Source of the DNA: Candidatus Dadabacteria bacterium
GTDB taxonomy: Bacteria; Desulfobacterota_D; UBA1144; Nemesobacterales; CSP1-2
DNA: 17,327 nt
Assembly: GCA_022615255.1 (NCBI GenBank)
Contig: JAKEHC010000181.1
Location: 1 to 17,327, forward strand
Direction: 5' to 3'
Under the pieces are notes generated by a model. It was not told the DNA's origin. It saw nothing but the letters and a program-made list of their open reading frames with translations, and searched no databases. Below, piece after piece: positions 1 through 6,712 of this stretch. Position numbers and translations under genes: made by a program. How positions within the stretch are numbered: the stretch's first letter is position 1; each line of letters opens with the position of its first letter.

Positions 1-39
1 AGAGGAGTGATTATACAAGGACTCCTCTAATTATGCAAG
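1..39. other. Hairpin with flanking direct repeat
   Basis: A perfect 8-bp inverted repeat (AGAGGAGT at 1-8, ACTCCTCT at 21-28) encloses a 12-nt loop. The near-identical decamers ATTATACAAG (10-19) and ATTATGCAAG (30-39) lie 20 bp apart. There is no T tract on either side, so it does not look like a standard terminator. It may be the edge of a larger element cut by the window start. Confidence 0.35.
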
Positions 40-97
40 TAAGCTATGAGTCCATATAATCTCCACATTCAAGAGAAAATCTAATTCGCAGGATTCT

Positions 98-126
98 TTG
101 ATTTTTCAGGACATGTACGTTATACT
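98..126 (+). promoter_or_regulatory. Candidate sigma70 promoter for the mla-type operon
   Basis: TTGATT (98-103, four of six matches to the -35 consensus) is separated by 17 bp from TATACT (121-126, five of six matches to the -10 consensus). Transcription would start near 133. That is just before the hairpin at 138-159 and about 60 nt before the permease start codon. This is prediction from consensus only. Confidence 0.4.
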
Positions 127-137
127 CACCAAAAATC

Positions 138-164
138 AGAAGCATTGCATAATGCTTCTTTCGT
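138..164 (+). terminator. Terminator-like hairpin in the mla operon leader
   Basis: AGAAGCATT (138-146) and AATGCTTCT (151-159) form a perfect 9-bp stem with a GCAT loop, followed by TTCGTTT. It has the form of a short intrinsic terminator on the plus strand. It could end transcription from a gene left of the window. If the promoter at 98-126 is real, it could instead attenuate the transporter operon. Confidence 0.45.
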
Positions 165-195
165 TTCCCCAAAGATATAGGTTAGCCACCACGTC

Positions 196-1341
196 ATGAA
201 TTACGCACCGAACCAAGAGCACTCTGCATCTATCTATGCTAAGGTGAACGAAGGGGAGATCCTTAACCTTTCAATTGACGGACGTCTTGATTCATACACA
301 ACCGGTAAGATATGGAAGGAAGCGGTTCTGGCACTCGAGCATTCCTCACCTAAGAATATCATAATAGATGCTTCAGCTATTAACTATTGTGACGGTACAG
401 GGATCGCCCTATTTGTCAGACTCCGTGAACTCCAAGAAAAAACTGGAGGAAACTTTGAGGTACGAGGTCTAGCAGATGATTTTCAACAGCTTCTCGACTT
501 ATTCCCTCCTAAAGAATTCCAAGAACCGCAGTTAGAAAAGCCTAAAGAAACCACCTTCCCAGAAGAGGTCGGTAGTGTCACATTAGAAATCTGGCAAGAT
601 ATTCGCGCCAACATCTCCTTCATAGGAGAGTCGGTAGTTGCTCTTTTCTACGCTCTTATCAATCCATGGCAGGTAAGGTGGAAAGATGTATTTTTAGTCG
701 CAGAAAAGGTAGGTGTAAATGCCTTCTCAATTGTTGCAGTAATAAATTTCATTATCGGGCTTGTCCTGGCTTATCAATCTGCAATACCTGCAAAAAGGTA
801 CGGAGGTACGATCTTTGTCGCAGACCTTCTTGTTCTCTCTATTTTCAGAGAGCTTGGTCCACTCATGACAGCGATCATGGTTAATGGCAGGACTAGTTCA
901 GCATTTGCCGCCGAACTGGGTACCATGAAGGTAAACGAGGAGATTGACGCTCTTACCACAATGGGGCTCGATCCCGTCCGGTTTCTGGTTACGCCAAAAG
1001 TTATTGCGGCTATTTTTATGATACCGATTCTTACGGTTTTCGGCGACCTTTTTGGACTTATTGGAGGTGGGGTCGTTATGCTATCGCTAGGCTTTCCAGT
1101 CGTTACGTATGTAAACGAAATGATCAAGGCAGCAACTTATATTGATTTTCTCGGTGGTGTTTTTAAATCCATCTTTTTTGCCATTATCATAGCAGGGGTA
1201 GGATGTTTTGAAGGGCTTCGAACCAAAACCGGTGCGGCGGCAGTCGGAGAGTCCACAACCAGTGCAGTTGTAAGAGGCATCGTATTGATTATATTAGTTG
1301 ACGGTATTTTTGGTGTTATATACTACTACATAGGGATTTGA
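196..1341 (+). CDS. mlaE: STAS-MlaE fusion: lipid ABC transporter permease
   Basis: Inner-membrane permease of an MCE (Mla-type) ABC transporter that moves phospholipids between the inner and outer membranes. Residues about 20-95 form a STAS domain, the MlaB equivalent. A charged, proline-rich linker (about 105-130) joins it to the MlaE permease domain (about 130-381), which has several hydrophobic segments and the family motif EIDALTTMGLDPV at 249-261. MlaB and MlaE are separate proteins in E. coli, whereas here they are fused, an arrangement known in other lineages. The STAS loop reads DGTG (66-69): the Ser/Thr that follows Asp in SpoIIAA (DSSG) and MlaB (DTAG) is Gly. No clear Shine-Dalgarno precedes the ATG at 196, but the STAS fold needs a start near here. 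The ATPase gene follows after 7 nt. Confidence 0.93.
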   Translation: MNYAPNQEHSASIYAKVNEGEILNLSIDGRLDSYTTGKIWKEAVLALEHSSPKNIIIDASAINYCDGTGIALFVRLRELQEKTGGNFEVRGLADDFQQLLDLFPPKEFQEPQLEKPKETTFPEEVGSVTLEIWQDIRANISFIGESVVALFYALINPWQVRWKDVFLVAEKVGVNAFSIVAVINFIIGLVLAYQSAIPAKRYGGTIFVADLLVLSIFRELGPLMTAIMVNGRTSSAFAAELGTMKVNEEIDALTTMGLDPVRFLVTPKVIAAIFMIPILTVFGDLFGLIGGGVVMLSLGFPVVTYVNEMIKAATYIDFLGGVFKSIFFAIIIAGVGCFEGLRTKTGAAAVGESTTSAVVRGIVLIILVDGIFGVIYYYIGI

Positions 1342-1348
1342 GGCCCGG

Positions 1349-2137
1349 ATGAGCACAAGCCAGGAACCAATCATTTCAGTTACAAAATTCACAGCAGCCT
1401 ATGGAGAGAATGTTATAATTGACAATATCTCTTTCGAGGTCAATCGAGGGGAAATTTTTGTAATCCTGGGTGGCTCTGGATGTGGTAAAAGCACAGTGCT
1501 AAAGCACATAATCGGTCTCTACGAACCAGCTTCAGGTAAAATCCTAATTGATGGAGAGGATATTGCAAAGGCAGAAGGAAAAGACCGCATCAATATTCTA
1601 AAAAAGATTGGGGTTGCATACCAAAGTGGAGCTCTTTTTGGCTCAATGACAGTTCTCGAGAACATTAAACTTGCCCTGGAGGAATATACAGATCTTCCTC
1701 CAGAAGCAATGAACCTTATCTCTCTTATGAAACTCAAGCTAGTTGGTCTTCTGGGTTCCGAGAATAAAATGCCGTCTGAGCTAAGCGGGGGGATGAAAAA
1801 GCGTGCCGCCCTCGCACGTGCTATGGCTCTTGACCCCCATATTCTTTTTCTTGATGAGCCTTCTGCAGGACTTGACCCAATTACCTCAGCAGAGCTTGAC
1901 CAGTTAATCTTAAGACTTCGTGAAAGTCTCAAGATAACTATATTAGTTGTAACCCATGAACTGCCGAGTATCTATACCATAGCAGATCGCGTAATTATGC
2001 TTGATAAAAAAACAAAGGGAATAATTGCATCTGGTAGACCCCAGGACCTGCGTGATCACTCACCTGACCCCTTGGTTCGTCAATTTTTTAATAGGGAAGC
2101 CGAATTGAACGCAACTAACAAAGGAGTTGTTGAATGA
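1349..2137 (+). CDS. mlaF: Mla-type ABC transporter ATPase
   Basis: Cytoplasmic ATPase that powers the lipid transporter through the neighbouring permease. All ABC motifs are intact: Walker A GGSGCGKST (41-49), Q-loop glutamine about 92 in YQSGALF, signature LSGGM (145-149), Walker B ILFLDEP (165-171) with the catalytic glutamate, and the switch histidine at about 203 in VVTHEL. The YQSGALFGSMTVLEN stretch is typical of the MlaF branch. At 262 residues it has the usual family length. It starts 7 nt after the permease gene and runs past the upstream TTG of the next reading frame. The MCE gene's ribosome-binding site overlaps its 3' end, so the genes are very likely one operon. Confidence 0.95.
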   Translation: MSTSQEPIISVTKFTAAYGENVIIDNISFEVNRGEIFVILGGSGCGKSTVLKHIIGLYEPASGKILIDGEDIAKAEGKDRINILKKIGVAYQSGALFGSMTVLENIKLALEEYTDLPPEAMNLISLMKLKLVGLLGSENKMPSELSGGMKKRAALARAMALDPHILFLDEPSAGLDPITSAELDQLILRLRESLKITILVVTHELPSIYTIADRVIMLDKKTKGIIASGRPQDLRDHSPDPLVRQFFNREAELNATNKGVVE

Positions 2138-2153
2138 TAAGGAGATACAAACT

Positions 2154-3098
2154 ATGAGCAGTAAAGCCAGATATTATAAGATTGGAGTATTTGTTATCGT
2201 TGGATCAATCCTTGCAGTCATTGCTGTTATAGTTTTTGGCGCTGGTAAGTTTTTCCGTGAGACGATTCTCATAGAAACCTATTTTGACCAGTCAGTTCAA
2301 GGATTAGACGTAGGTGCTCCTTTAAAGTTTCAGGGAGTCCAGGTTGGTAATGTAAAGGAAATTGCGTTCGCATTCAATGAGTATAGGACCACTCACACTT
2401 ATGTAGTAGTTAGGTGTGAAATTTTTCAAAAGCGAGTGGGGGCACGGAAAAGTCTTGGTAGAATACCAACCGAAGAGGACCGTATATCACGTATCAAAGG
2501 ATTGATCGAGGAAGGGCTTAGGCTTCAGCTGGACTCCGGGGGAATCACCGGCGTCGCTTTTCTTAATATGGTCTATCTAGACCCTGAGCGATTTCCACCT
2601 CTCAAAATAGACTGGGAACCCGATTCTCTCTATATCCCATCCGCTCCAGGCACTATCACACAGATTACCCAGGCTATTGAAAATCTAACCGAAACATTCG
2701 AAACCATTGACATAAAAGCTATGACAGATAAGGTTGATCAGATTCTGGTAAACGTTAACAAGGTAATAGAAGATGCTCAGATTCCACTTATCGCTCAGGA
2801 TGCTCGTGAGCTTTTAGTTGCACTCGGAAAAAACTCTGAAAGATTAGATTCAATTCTTAGAAGTAAAGAAGTAGAACAAACCCTCAGTAATTTATCCCAG
2901 ACCTTAGAAAACGTTAACACCGCATCGCAGAAGTTTAACAGATTTACTTCCACTGAGCGGCAAAATCTAGAGCAAATTTTTGAGGAATTAAAGATTACGT
3001 CAGAAAACCTGAGGGAACTTACAGATACCGCCAAGAGATACCCATCCTGGTTTCTCTTTGGTAATCCTCCAACGCCTTTGGATGAGGTAAAGAAATGA
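2154..3098 (+). CDS. mlaD: MCE-domain protein, MlaD-like
   Basis: Membrane-anchored periplasmic substrate carrier of the transporter. One N-terminal membrane helix (about 9-31) is followed by a single MCE domain (about 38-145, with FDQSVQGLDVGAPLKFQGV and the downstream GGITGVAFLNMVYLD). The long C-terminal part (about 165-314) looks largely helical and possibly coiled-coil. MCE proteins are known to form hexameric rings with a lipid channel. The frame is open back to a TTG at 2127, but the ATG at 2154 has AAGGAG (2139-2144) 9 nt upstream and is preferred, giving 314 residues. E. coli MlaD is near 180 residues, so the C-terminal extension is long and may bridge toward the lipoprotein encoded next. 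Its stop overlaps the next start (ATGA). Confidence 0.92.
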   Translation: MSSKARYYKIGVFVIVGSILAVIAVIVFGAGKFFRETILIETYFDQSVQGLDVGAPLKFQGVQVGNVKEIAFAFNEYRTTHTYVVVRCEIFQKRVGARKSLGRIPTEEDRISRIKGLIEEGLRLQLDSGGITGVAFLNMVYLDPERFPPLKIDWEPDSLYIPSAPGTITQITQAIENLTETFETIDIKAMTDKVDQILVNVNKVIEDAQIPLIAQDARELLVALGKNSERLDSILRSKEVEQTLSNLSQTLENVNTASQKFNRFTSTERQNLEQIFEELKITSENLRELTDTAKRYPSWFLFGNPPTPLDEVKK

Positions 3099-3730
3099 AC
3101 AAACAAAATGCCTCGATGCTATTGTATTCTTTGGTGATGTTATCTCTTATCTTAACTGGGTGCGCTACACTCGAAAAGAACTATCCTGAGAGAAACTACT
3201 ACATTCTTAATGTTTCCAGCCACAATCAAAACACATCACCCATTTCAGAAGGTATCTTGGAAGTCCGTAGGTTTGAAATTTCGCCTAGTTTTAACACCAG
3301 AGAGTTTGTCTATAGAAAAGGTGATCTCAGCTACGAATCGGACTTTTATAATCAATTTTTTAGACCCCCTTCATCACTTATTACAGAAGAAGTGCGTAAG
3401 TGGGTTTCTGAATCAGGTCCGTTTAGGTACGTTGTGGACCCAAGCAATAATGTAGAGCCTAACTATATTCTTGAAGGTAATATTAACGAGTTGTATGGCG
3501 ATTTTAGAACACCCGACACACCCAAATCTGTCATGGCAGTTCAGTTCTTTTTACTTGAAGGAGGCTATACTAATCCTAGAATTGTATTTCAGAGTAACTA
3601 CCGTAGAGAAGTCGTTCTCGGCTCTAATTCCCCTGATGATTTAGTCAAAGGCTGGAACGATGCACTTGAACAAATCTTGACATCCCTCGAATCAGACCTC
3701 AGAAATGCAGATTTGAAGGCGTCTAAGTAA
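3095..3730 (+). CDS. ABC transporter auxiliary lipoprotein, PqiC-like
   Basis: Probable outer-membrane lipoprotein partner of the MCE transporter, of the ABC-type transport auxiliary lipoprotein family (PqiC/YmbA-like). The signal peptide ends in lipobox LTGC with the lipidated cysteine at residue 23. Residue +2 is alanine, not the aspartate that retains lipoproteins in the inner membrane, so outer-membrane sorting is expected. After the cysteine come a family-like YYILNV strand and an EVRRFEISPSFNTREFVYR segment. The start overlaps the MCE gene stop by 4 nt, so translation is probably coupled. Known family members (PqiC) assemble with PqiB on the outer-membrane side. Here the partner has a single MCE domain, as MlaD does. 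Confidence 0.87.
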   Translation: MNKQNASMLLYSLVMLSLILTGCATLEKNYPERNYYILNVSSHNQNTSPISEGILEVRRFEISPSFNTREFVYRKGDLSYESDFYNQFFRPPSSLITEEVRKWVSESGPFRYVVDPSNNVEPNYILEGNINELYGDFRTPDTPKSVMAVQFFLLEGGYTNPRIVFQSNYRREVVLGSNSPDDLVKGWNDALEQILTSLESDLRNADLKASK

Positions 3731-3910
3731 GCCTAGTTACATGGTAATAGATGTCAAAACCTATTAATCAGCTAGCAAAAAGATATATCTAACGCGGATG
3801 ATGGATTAAAGACCCTACGGTCTCGCTTTACTTCTTGGAACCAAATTACAGAATTGAGTTAAACCTTAAATACTAGCAACACAACTTAAAACTACTGATC
3901 CAATGTTCAG
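3731..3910. other. Spacer between mla and trp operons
   Basis: About 180 bp with no supportable gene. It contains a weak 5-bp hairpin, AGACC/GGTCT, at 3810-3823 with a CTAC loop and a short pyrimidine-rich tail. This is not strong enough to call a terminator. There is no run of tryptophan codons that would suggest a trp leader peptide. Confidence 0.5.
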
Positions 3911-3939
3911 TTTACATATAGTGTTTCAACTTTTATAAT
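3911..3939 (+). promoter_or_regulatory. Strong sigma70-type promoter of trpFBA
   Basis: TTTACA (3911-3916, five of six) and TATAAT (3934-3939, six of six) are separated by exactly 17 bp. Transcription would begin near 3946-3949. That leaves only about 6-9 nt before the trpF ATG at 3955, with no room for a ribosome-binding site. Confidence 0.65.
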
Positions 3940-3954
3940 TATCCCTCTATTAAT

Positions 3955-4569
3955 ATGGTCAGGATTAAAATCTGTGGAATCACTAATCTAGAGGATGCCC
4001 TGTTGTCGGTGGACTTAGGCGCAAATGCACTTGGGTTTGTGTTTTATAAGGAAAGCAAAAGGTATGTTGAGCCTGATAATGCCCTAAACATAATTTCAAA
4101 ACTACCCCCATTTACCACAACAGTTGGAGTTTTCGCAAACCAAGATTTGGATGAAATTATAAATATAAGGGATAAGGCAGGATTTGATGTCTTCCAACTC
4201 CACGGAGATGAAACACCGAATTTTTGTAAAAAGCTTGGGAGAAATGTAATAAAGGCAATTAGAGTTAAGGATAATATAACCCTAGAAGAAATCGAGTCTT
4301 ACCCAGTCCGTGCTATCCTTTTTGATACCTATTCTACAAAGAACTACGGGGGAACAGGGGAGAGTTTTAAGTGGGAGATTCTAAAAGACTTTGATTTATC
4401 TAAAAAAGTAATACTTTCTGGTGGGCTTACTCCAGAAAACGTGTCTCTTGCAATACGAATCGTAAACCCTTATGCAGTGGATGTAAGCACAGGGGTTGAA
4501 GATTATCCCGGAAAGAAGGACCCAAAGAAGCTAAAAAGATTCATTGAGGCTGTAAGAAATGAAAACTAG
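3955..4569 (+). CDS. trpF: Phosphoribosylanthranilate isomerase
   Basis: Third-from-last enzyme of tryptophan synthesis. It converts phosphoribosylanthranilate to the 1-(carboxyphenylamino)deoxyribulose phosphate used by TrpC. The start VRIKICGIT is the family hallmark, with catalytic Cys7. The general-acid aspartate is Asp124 in the ILFDTYS strand, and the phosphate-binding loops include LSGGLTPENV and VDVSTGVE near the C terminus. At 204 residues it is a complete monofunctional TIM-barrel enzyme, not a TrpC-TrpF fusion. The ATG at 3955 has no Shine-Dalgarno and lies close to the predicted transcription start. It is still the right start, because the conserved N terminus begins there. The gene overlaps trpB by 11 nt. 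trpC, trpD and trpE are not in the window. Confidence 0.96.
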   Translation: MVRIKICGITNLEDALLSVDLGANALGFVFYKESKRYVEPDNALNIISKLPPFTTTVGVFANQDLDEIINIRDKAGFDVFQLHGDETPNFCKKLGRNVIKAIRVKDNITLEEIESYPVRAILFDTYSTKNYGGTGESFKWEILKDFDLSKKVILSGGLTPENVSLAIRIVNPYAVDVSTGVEDYPGKKDPKKLKRFIEAVRNEN

Positions 4570-5761
4570 ATTAAAACTTCCCGACGAACTTGGGCATTTT
4601 GGGGTCTACGGCGGCAGATACGTTTCAGAAACCCTTATGCCCGCGCTCCTTGATCTAGAAAGGGCTTATTCAGAGATAAAAGTTGACGCTAAATTTAAAG
4701 AAGAGGTGAATTACTATCTCAGAGAGTACGCCGGTCGCCCTACCCCGCTTTATTTTGCAGAAAGAATGACAAAAGAACTGGGAGGAGCAAAGATTTATCT
4801 AAAACGTGAGGATCTGGCTCATACTGGCGCGCACAAGATCAATAACACTATAGGTCAAGCACTTCTTGCATCGCGTATGGGGAAAAGGAGGATCATCGCA
4901 GAAACGGGAGCAGGACAGCACGGGGTAGCTACAGCCACCGTTGCGGCACTGCTTAAAATGGAGTGTGAGATATTCATGGGGCTCGAGGACACAAGGAGAC
5001 AGGCTCTAAACGTTGTGCGTATGAAATTGCTTGGAGCCAAGGTGAGAGAGGTATCCTCGGGAACCCAGACCCTAAAGGACGCGATGAACGAGGCTATGAG
5101 GGACTGGATAACCAATGTGAGAACGACATTTTACATCATCGGAAGCGTTGCCGGGCCACATCCTTATCCTACGATGGTTAGGGATTTTCAGGCAGTCATC
5201 GGAGAAGAAGCGAAGCGACAGATTATTGAGAAAGAGGGAAGGCTCCCGGATCTTCTTATCGCCTGTGTTGGCGGCGGTTCGAACGCAATGGGACTTTTCT
5301 ATCCATTCCTAAAAGATGAAAAGATAAGAATGATAGGAGTTGAAGCTGGTGGATCAGGGCTTGAAACGGGCGAACATGCGGCAAGTATTTCTGTAGGAAA
5401 ACCAGGGGTTTTACACGGGAGTAAAACATATTTACTTCAAAACGAAGATGGTCAAGTAAAAGGAACTCATTCAATAGCTCCAGGGCTTGATTACCCAGGG
5501 GTGGGTCCTGAACATTCCTATTTAAAGGATTCAGGGCGCGTTTTATATACCACTGTAACTGATAAGGAAGCCTTAAGCGGGTTTAAATTCCTTTCCCAAA
5601 AAGAGGGTATAATACCTGCGCTAGAGTCAGCGCATGCTATATCGTACGCAACTCATATGGCTACAACTATCCCTAAAGACTCAATAATTATAATTTGCCT
5701 TTCCGGAAGGGGTGATAAAGACATTCAGGTTGTAGCTAATGCCCTTGGAATGCAGATATAG
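4559..5761 (+). CDS. trpB: Tryptophan synthase beta subunit
   Basis: PLP enzyme that condenses indole with L-serine to give tryptophan, receiving indole through a tunnel from TrpA. The PLP lysine is Lys93 in HTGAHKINN, the catalytic glutamate is Glu115 in AETGAGQHG, the cofactor phosphate loop is GGGSN at about 238-242, and the C-terminal CLSGRGDKD motif is present. The 400-residue length and the GRPTPLYFAE and HPYPTMVRDFQ segments place it in the TrpB1 class that pairs with TrpA, not the stand-alone TrpB2 class. GAGG lies about 9 nt before the ATG, inside the end of trpF, and the 11-nt overlap suggests translational coupling. Confidence 0.97.
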   Translation: MKTRLKLPDELGHFGVYGGRYVSETLMPALLDLERAYSEIKVDAKFKEEVNYYLREYAGRPTPLYFAERMTKELGGAKIYLKREDLAHTGAHKINNTIGQALLASRMGKRRIIAETGAGQHGVATATVAALLKMECEIFMGLEDTRRQALNVVRMKLLGAKVREVSSGTQTLKDAMNEAMRDWITNVRTTFYIIGSVAGPHPYPTMVRDFQAVIGEEAKRQIIEKEGRLPDLLIACVGGGSNAMGLFYPFLKDEKIRMIGVEAGGSGLETGEHAASISVGKPGVLHGSKTYLLQNEDGQVKGTHSIAPGLDYPGVGPEHSYLKDSGRVLYTTVTDKEALSGFKFLSQKEGIIPALESAHAISYATHMATTIPKDSIIIICLSGRGDKDIQVVANALGMQI

Positions 5762-5763
5762 GC

Positions 5764-5791
5764 TTGAGGTTTTAACCCTTTAAGATAGAAT
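5764..5791 (+). promoter_or_regulatory. Possible weak internal promoter before trpA
   Basis: TTGAGG (5764-5769, four of six) and TAGAAT (5786-5791, five of six) are 16 bp apart in the 74-bp trpB-trpA spacer. The spacer is otherwise featureless, and the trpA start has no clear ribosome-binding site. This is only a suggestion from consensus. Confidence 0.22.
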
Positions 5792-5835
5792 TATGGTCGA
5801 TATTTCCCATACAATTTTTACCCAAGCCTAAATAT

Positions 5836-6642
5836 ATGACTAGGATTCATGACAAGTTTAAAGAACTTAAAGAGAGAGGAAAGGCGGCATTAGTTACCTA
5901 TATCACTGCGGGCGACCCATCCTTAGAAACAACTACCAAAATAGTCTTTGAGCTTGAACAAAGCGGTGCCGATATAATAGAGCTTGGTGTTCCGTTCTCT
6001 GACCCTATGGCTGACGGGCCTACAATCCAGCTTTCCTCGGAAAGGGCGCTTAAGAACGGTATGACACTGAGAGGGGTGCTTGATATTCTCCGTAAAATTA
6101 GAAAAAAGTCCGAGATTCCTGTCATAATCTTTGGTTATTACAACCCTTTTTTTTCATACGGTCTCAAGAAATTCGCTGAGGACGCACGTGATGCTGGTGC
6201 AGATGGGGTTCTAGTCGTTGACCTTCCTCCTGAGGAAGCGGAGGAATTTAAGATCCACACAGATAAAGTAGGGCTTGACCTCGTGTTTCTTCTAGCCCCA
6301 ACAAGCACATCAGAAAGAATAAGGCTTGTCTCAGAACGCGCAAAGGGCTTTATATATCTTGTTTCTGTAACAGGTGTTACAGGCGAAAGACCAGCCATGG
6401 ATTATTCACTAGAGCACATAGTTAGGGAAATCAAGAATCATACTAGGCTTCCAGTTGGAATAGGGTTCGGTGTATCAACTCAGGATCAAGCGCAAATGAT
6501 AGCTAATTTCGCGGATGCGGTGATAGTGGGAAGTGCCCTTATTAGAATAATCGAAAAATACGGTCATAAAGGAAAAGAACTCTTCAAGGAGATCTCAGGA
6601 TTTATAAATGGATTGAGTCAGGCGTGCTACCATGATTCGTAA
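5836..6642 (+). CDS. trpA: Tryptophan synthase alpha subunit
   Basis: Cleaves indole-3-glycerol phosphate to indole and glyceraldehyde 3-phosphate, passing indole to TrpB. Catalytic Glu49 and Asp60 sit at the classical positions in ELGVPFSDPMADGPTIQ. The phosphate-binding GIGFGVST and VIVGSALIR segments near the C terminus are present. At 268 residues it is full length. It follows trpB after 74 bp, a wider gap than in most trp operons. The final Asp-Ser codons and the TAA stop fall inside a heptameric repeat array (6633-6709), so the extreme C terminus is repeat-derived. This should be harmless, because the conserved fold ends earlier. Confidence 0.97.
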   Translation: MTRIHDKFKELKERGKAALVTYITAGDPSLETTTKIVFELEQSGADIIELGVPFSDPMADGPTIQLSSERALKNGMTLRGVLDILRKIRKKSEIPVIIFGYYNPFFSYGLKKFAEDARDAGADGVLVVDLPPEEAEEFKIHTDKVGLDLVFLLAPTSTSERIRLVSERAKGFIYLVSVTGVTGERPAMDYSLEHIVREIKNHTRLPVGIGFGVSTQDQAQMIANFADAVIVGSALIRIIEKYGHKGKELFKEISGFINGLSQACYHDS

Positions 6643-6709
6643 TTAGTGGTTCGTGATCCGATACAAGATTCACGATTCCCTAGTCATGAACCACGAATCA
6701 AGAACCACG
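6633..6709. repeat. Heptameric inverted repeat array A
   Basis: Eleven consecutive 7-bp units without a break in register. Four are in one orientation (TGATTCG, TAATTAG, TGGTTCG, TGATCCG at 6633-6660). Seven are in the opposite orientation (ATACAAG, ATTCACG, ATTCCCT, AGTCATG, AACCACG, AATCAAG, AACCACG at 6661-6709). The constant part is CGTG, or CACG in the second half, with three variable bases between. It covers the end of trpA and runs to 4 bp before the ATG of the DHH gene. The same family recurs at 8039-8110 and 12069-12152. Confidence 0.85.
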
Positions 6710-6712
6710 AAA

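Noticed and set aside
774..1127. Antisense reading frames inside the permease and other genes
   Set aside because: They are shadows of strongly conserved coding sequence, with no start signal or recognisable domain.
2127..2153. TTG start of the MCE protein at 2127
   Set aside because: It would sit inside the ATPase gene end. The ATG at 2154 has a well-spaced AAGGAG and the usual basic N terminus before the membrane helix.
3810..3823. Terminator for the mla-type operon (AGACC/GGTCT hairpin)
   Set aside because: The stem is only 5 bp and no continuous T tract follows, so it falls below what I would call a terminator.
3731..3954. trp attenuator or leader peptide
   Set aside because: No short reading frame with clustered TGG codons was found, and the predicted transcript starts only a few bases before trpF.
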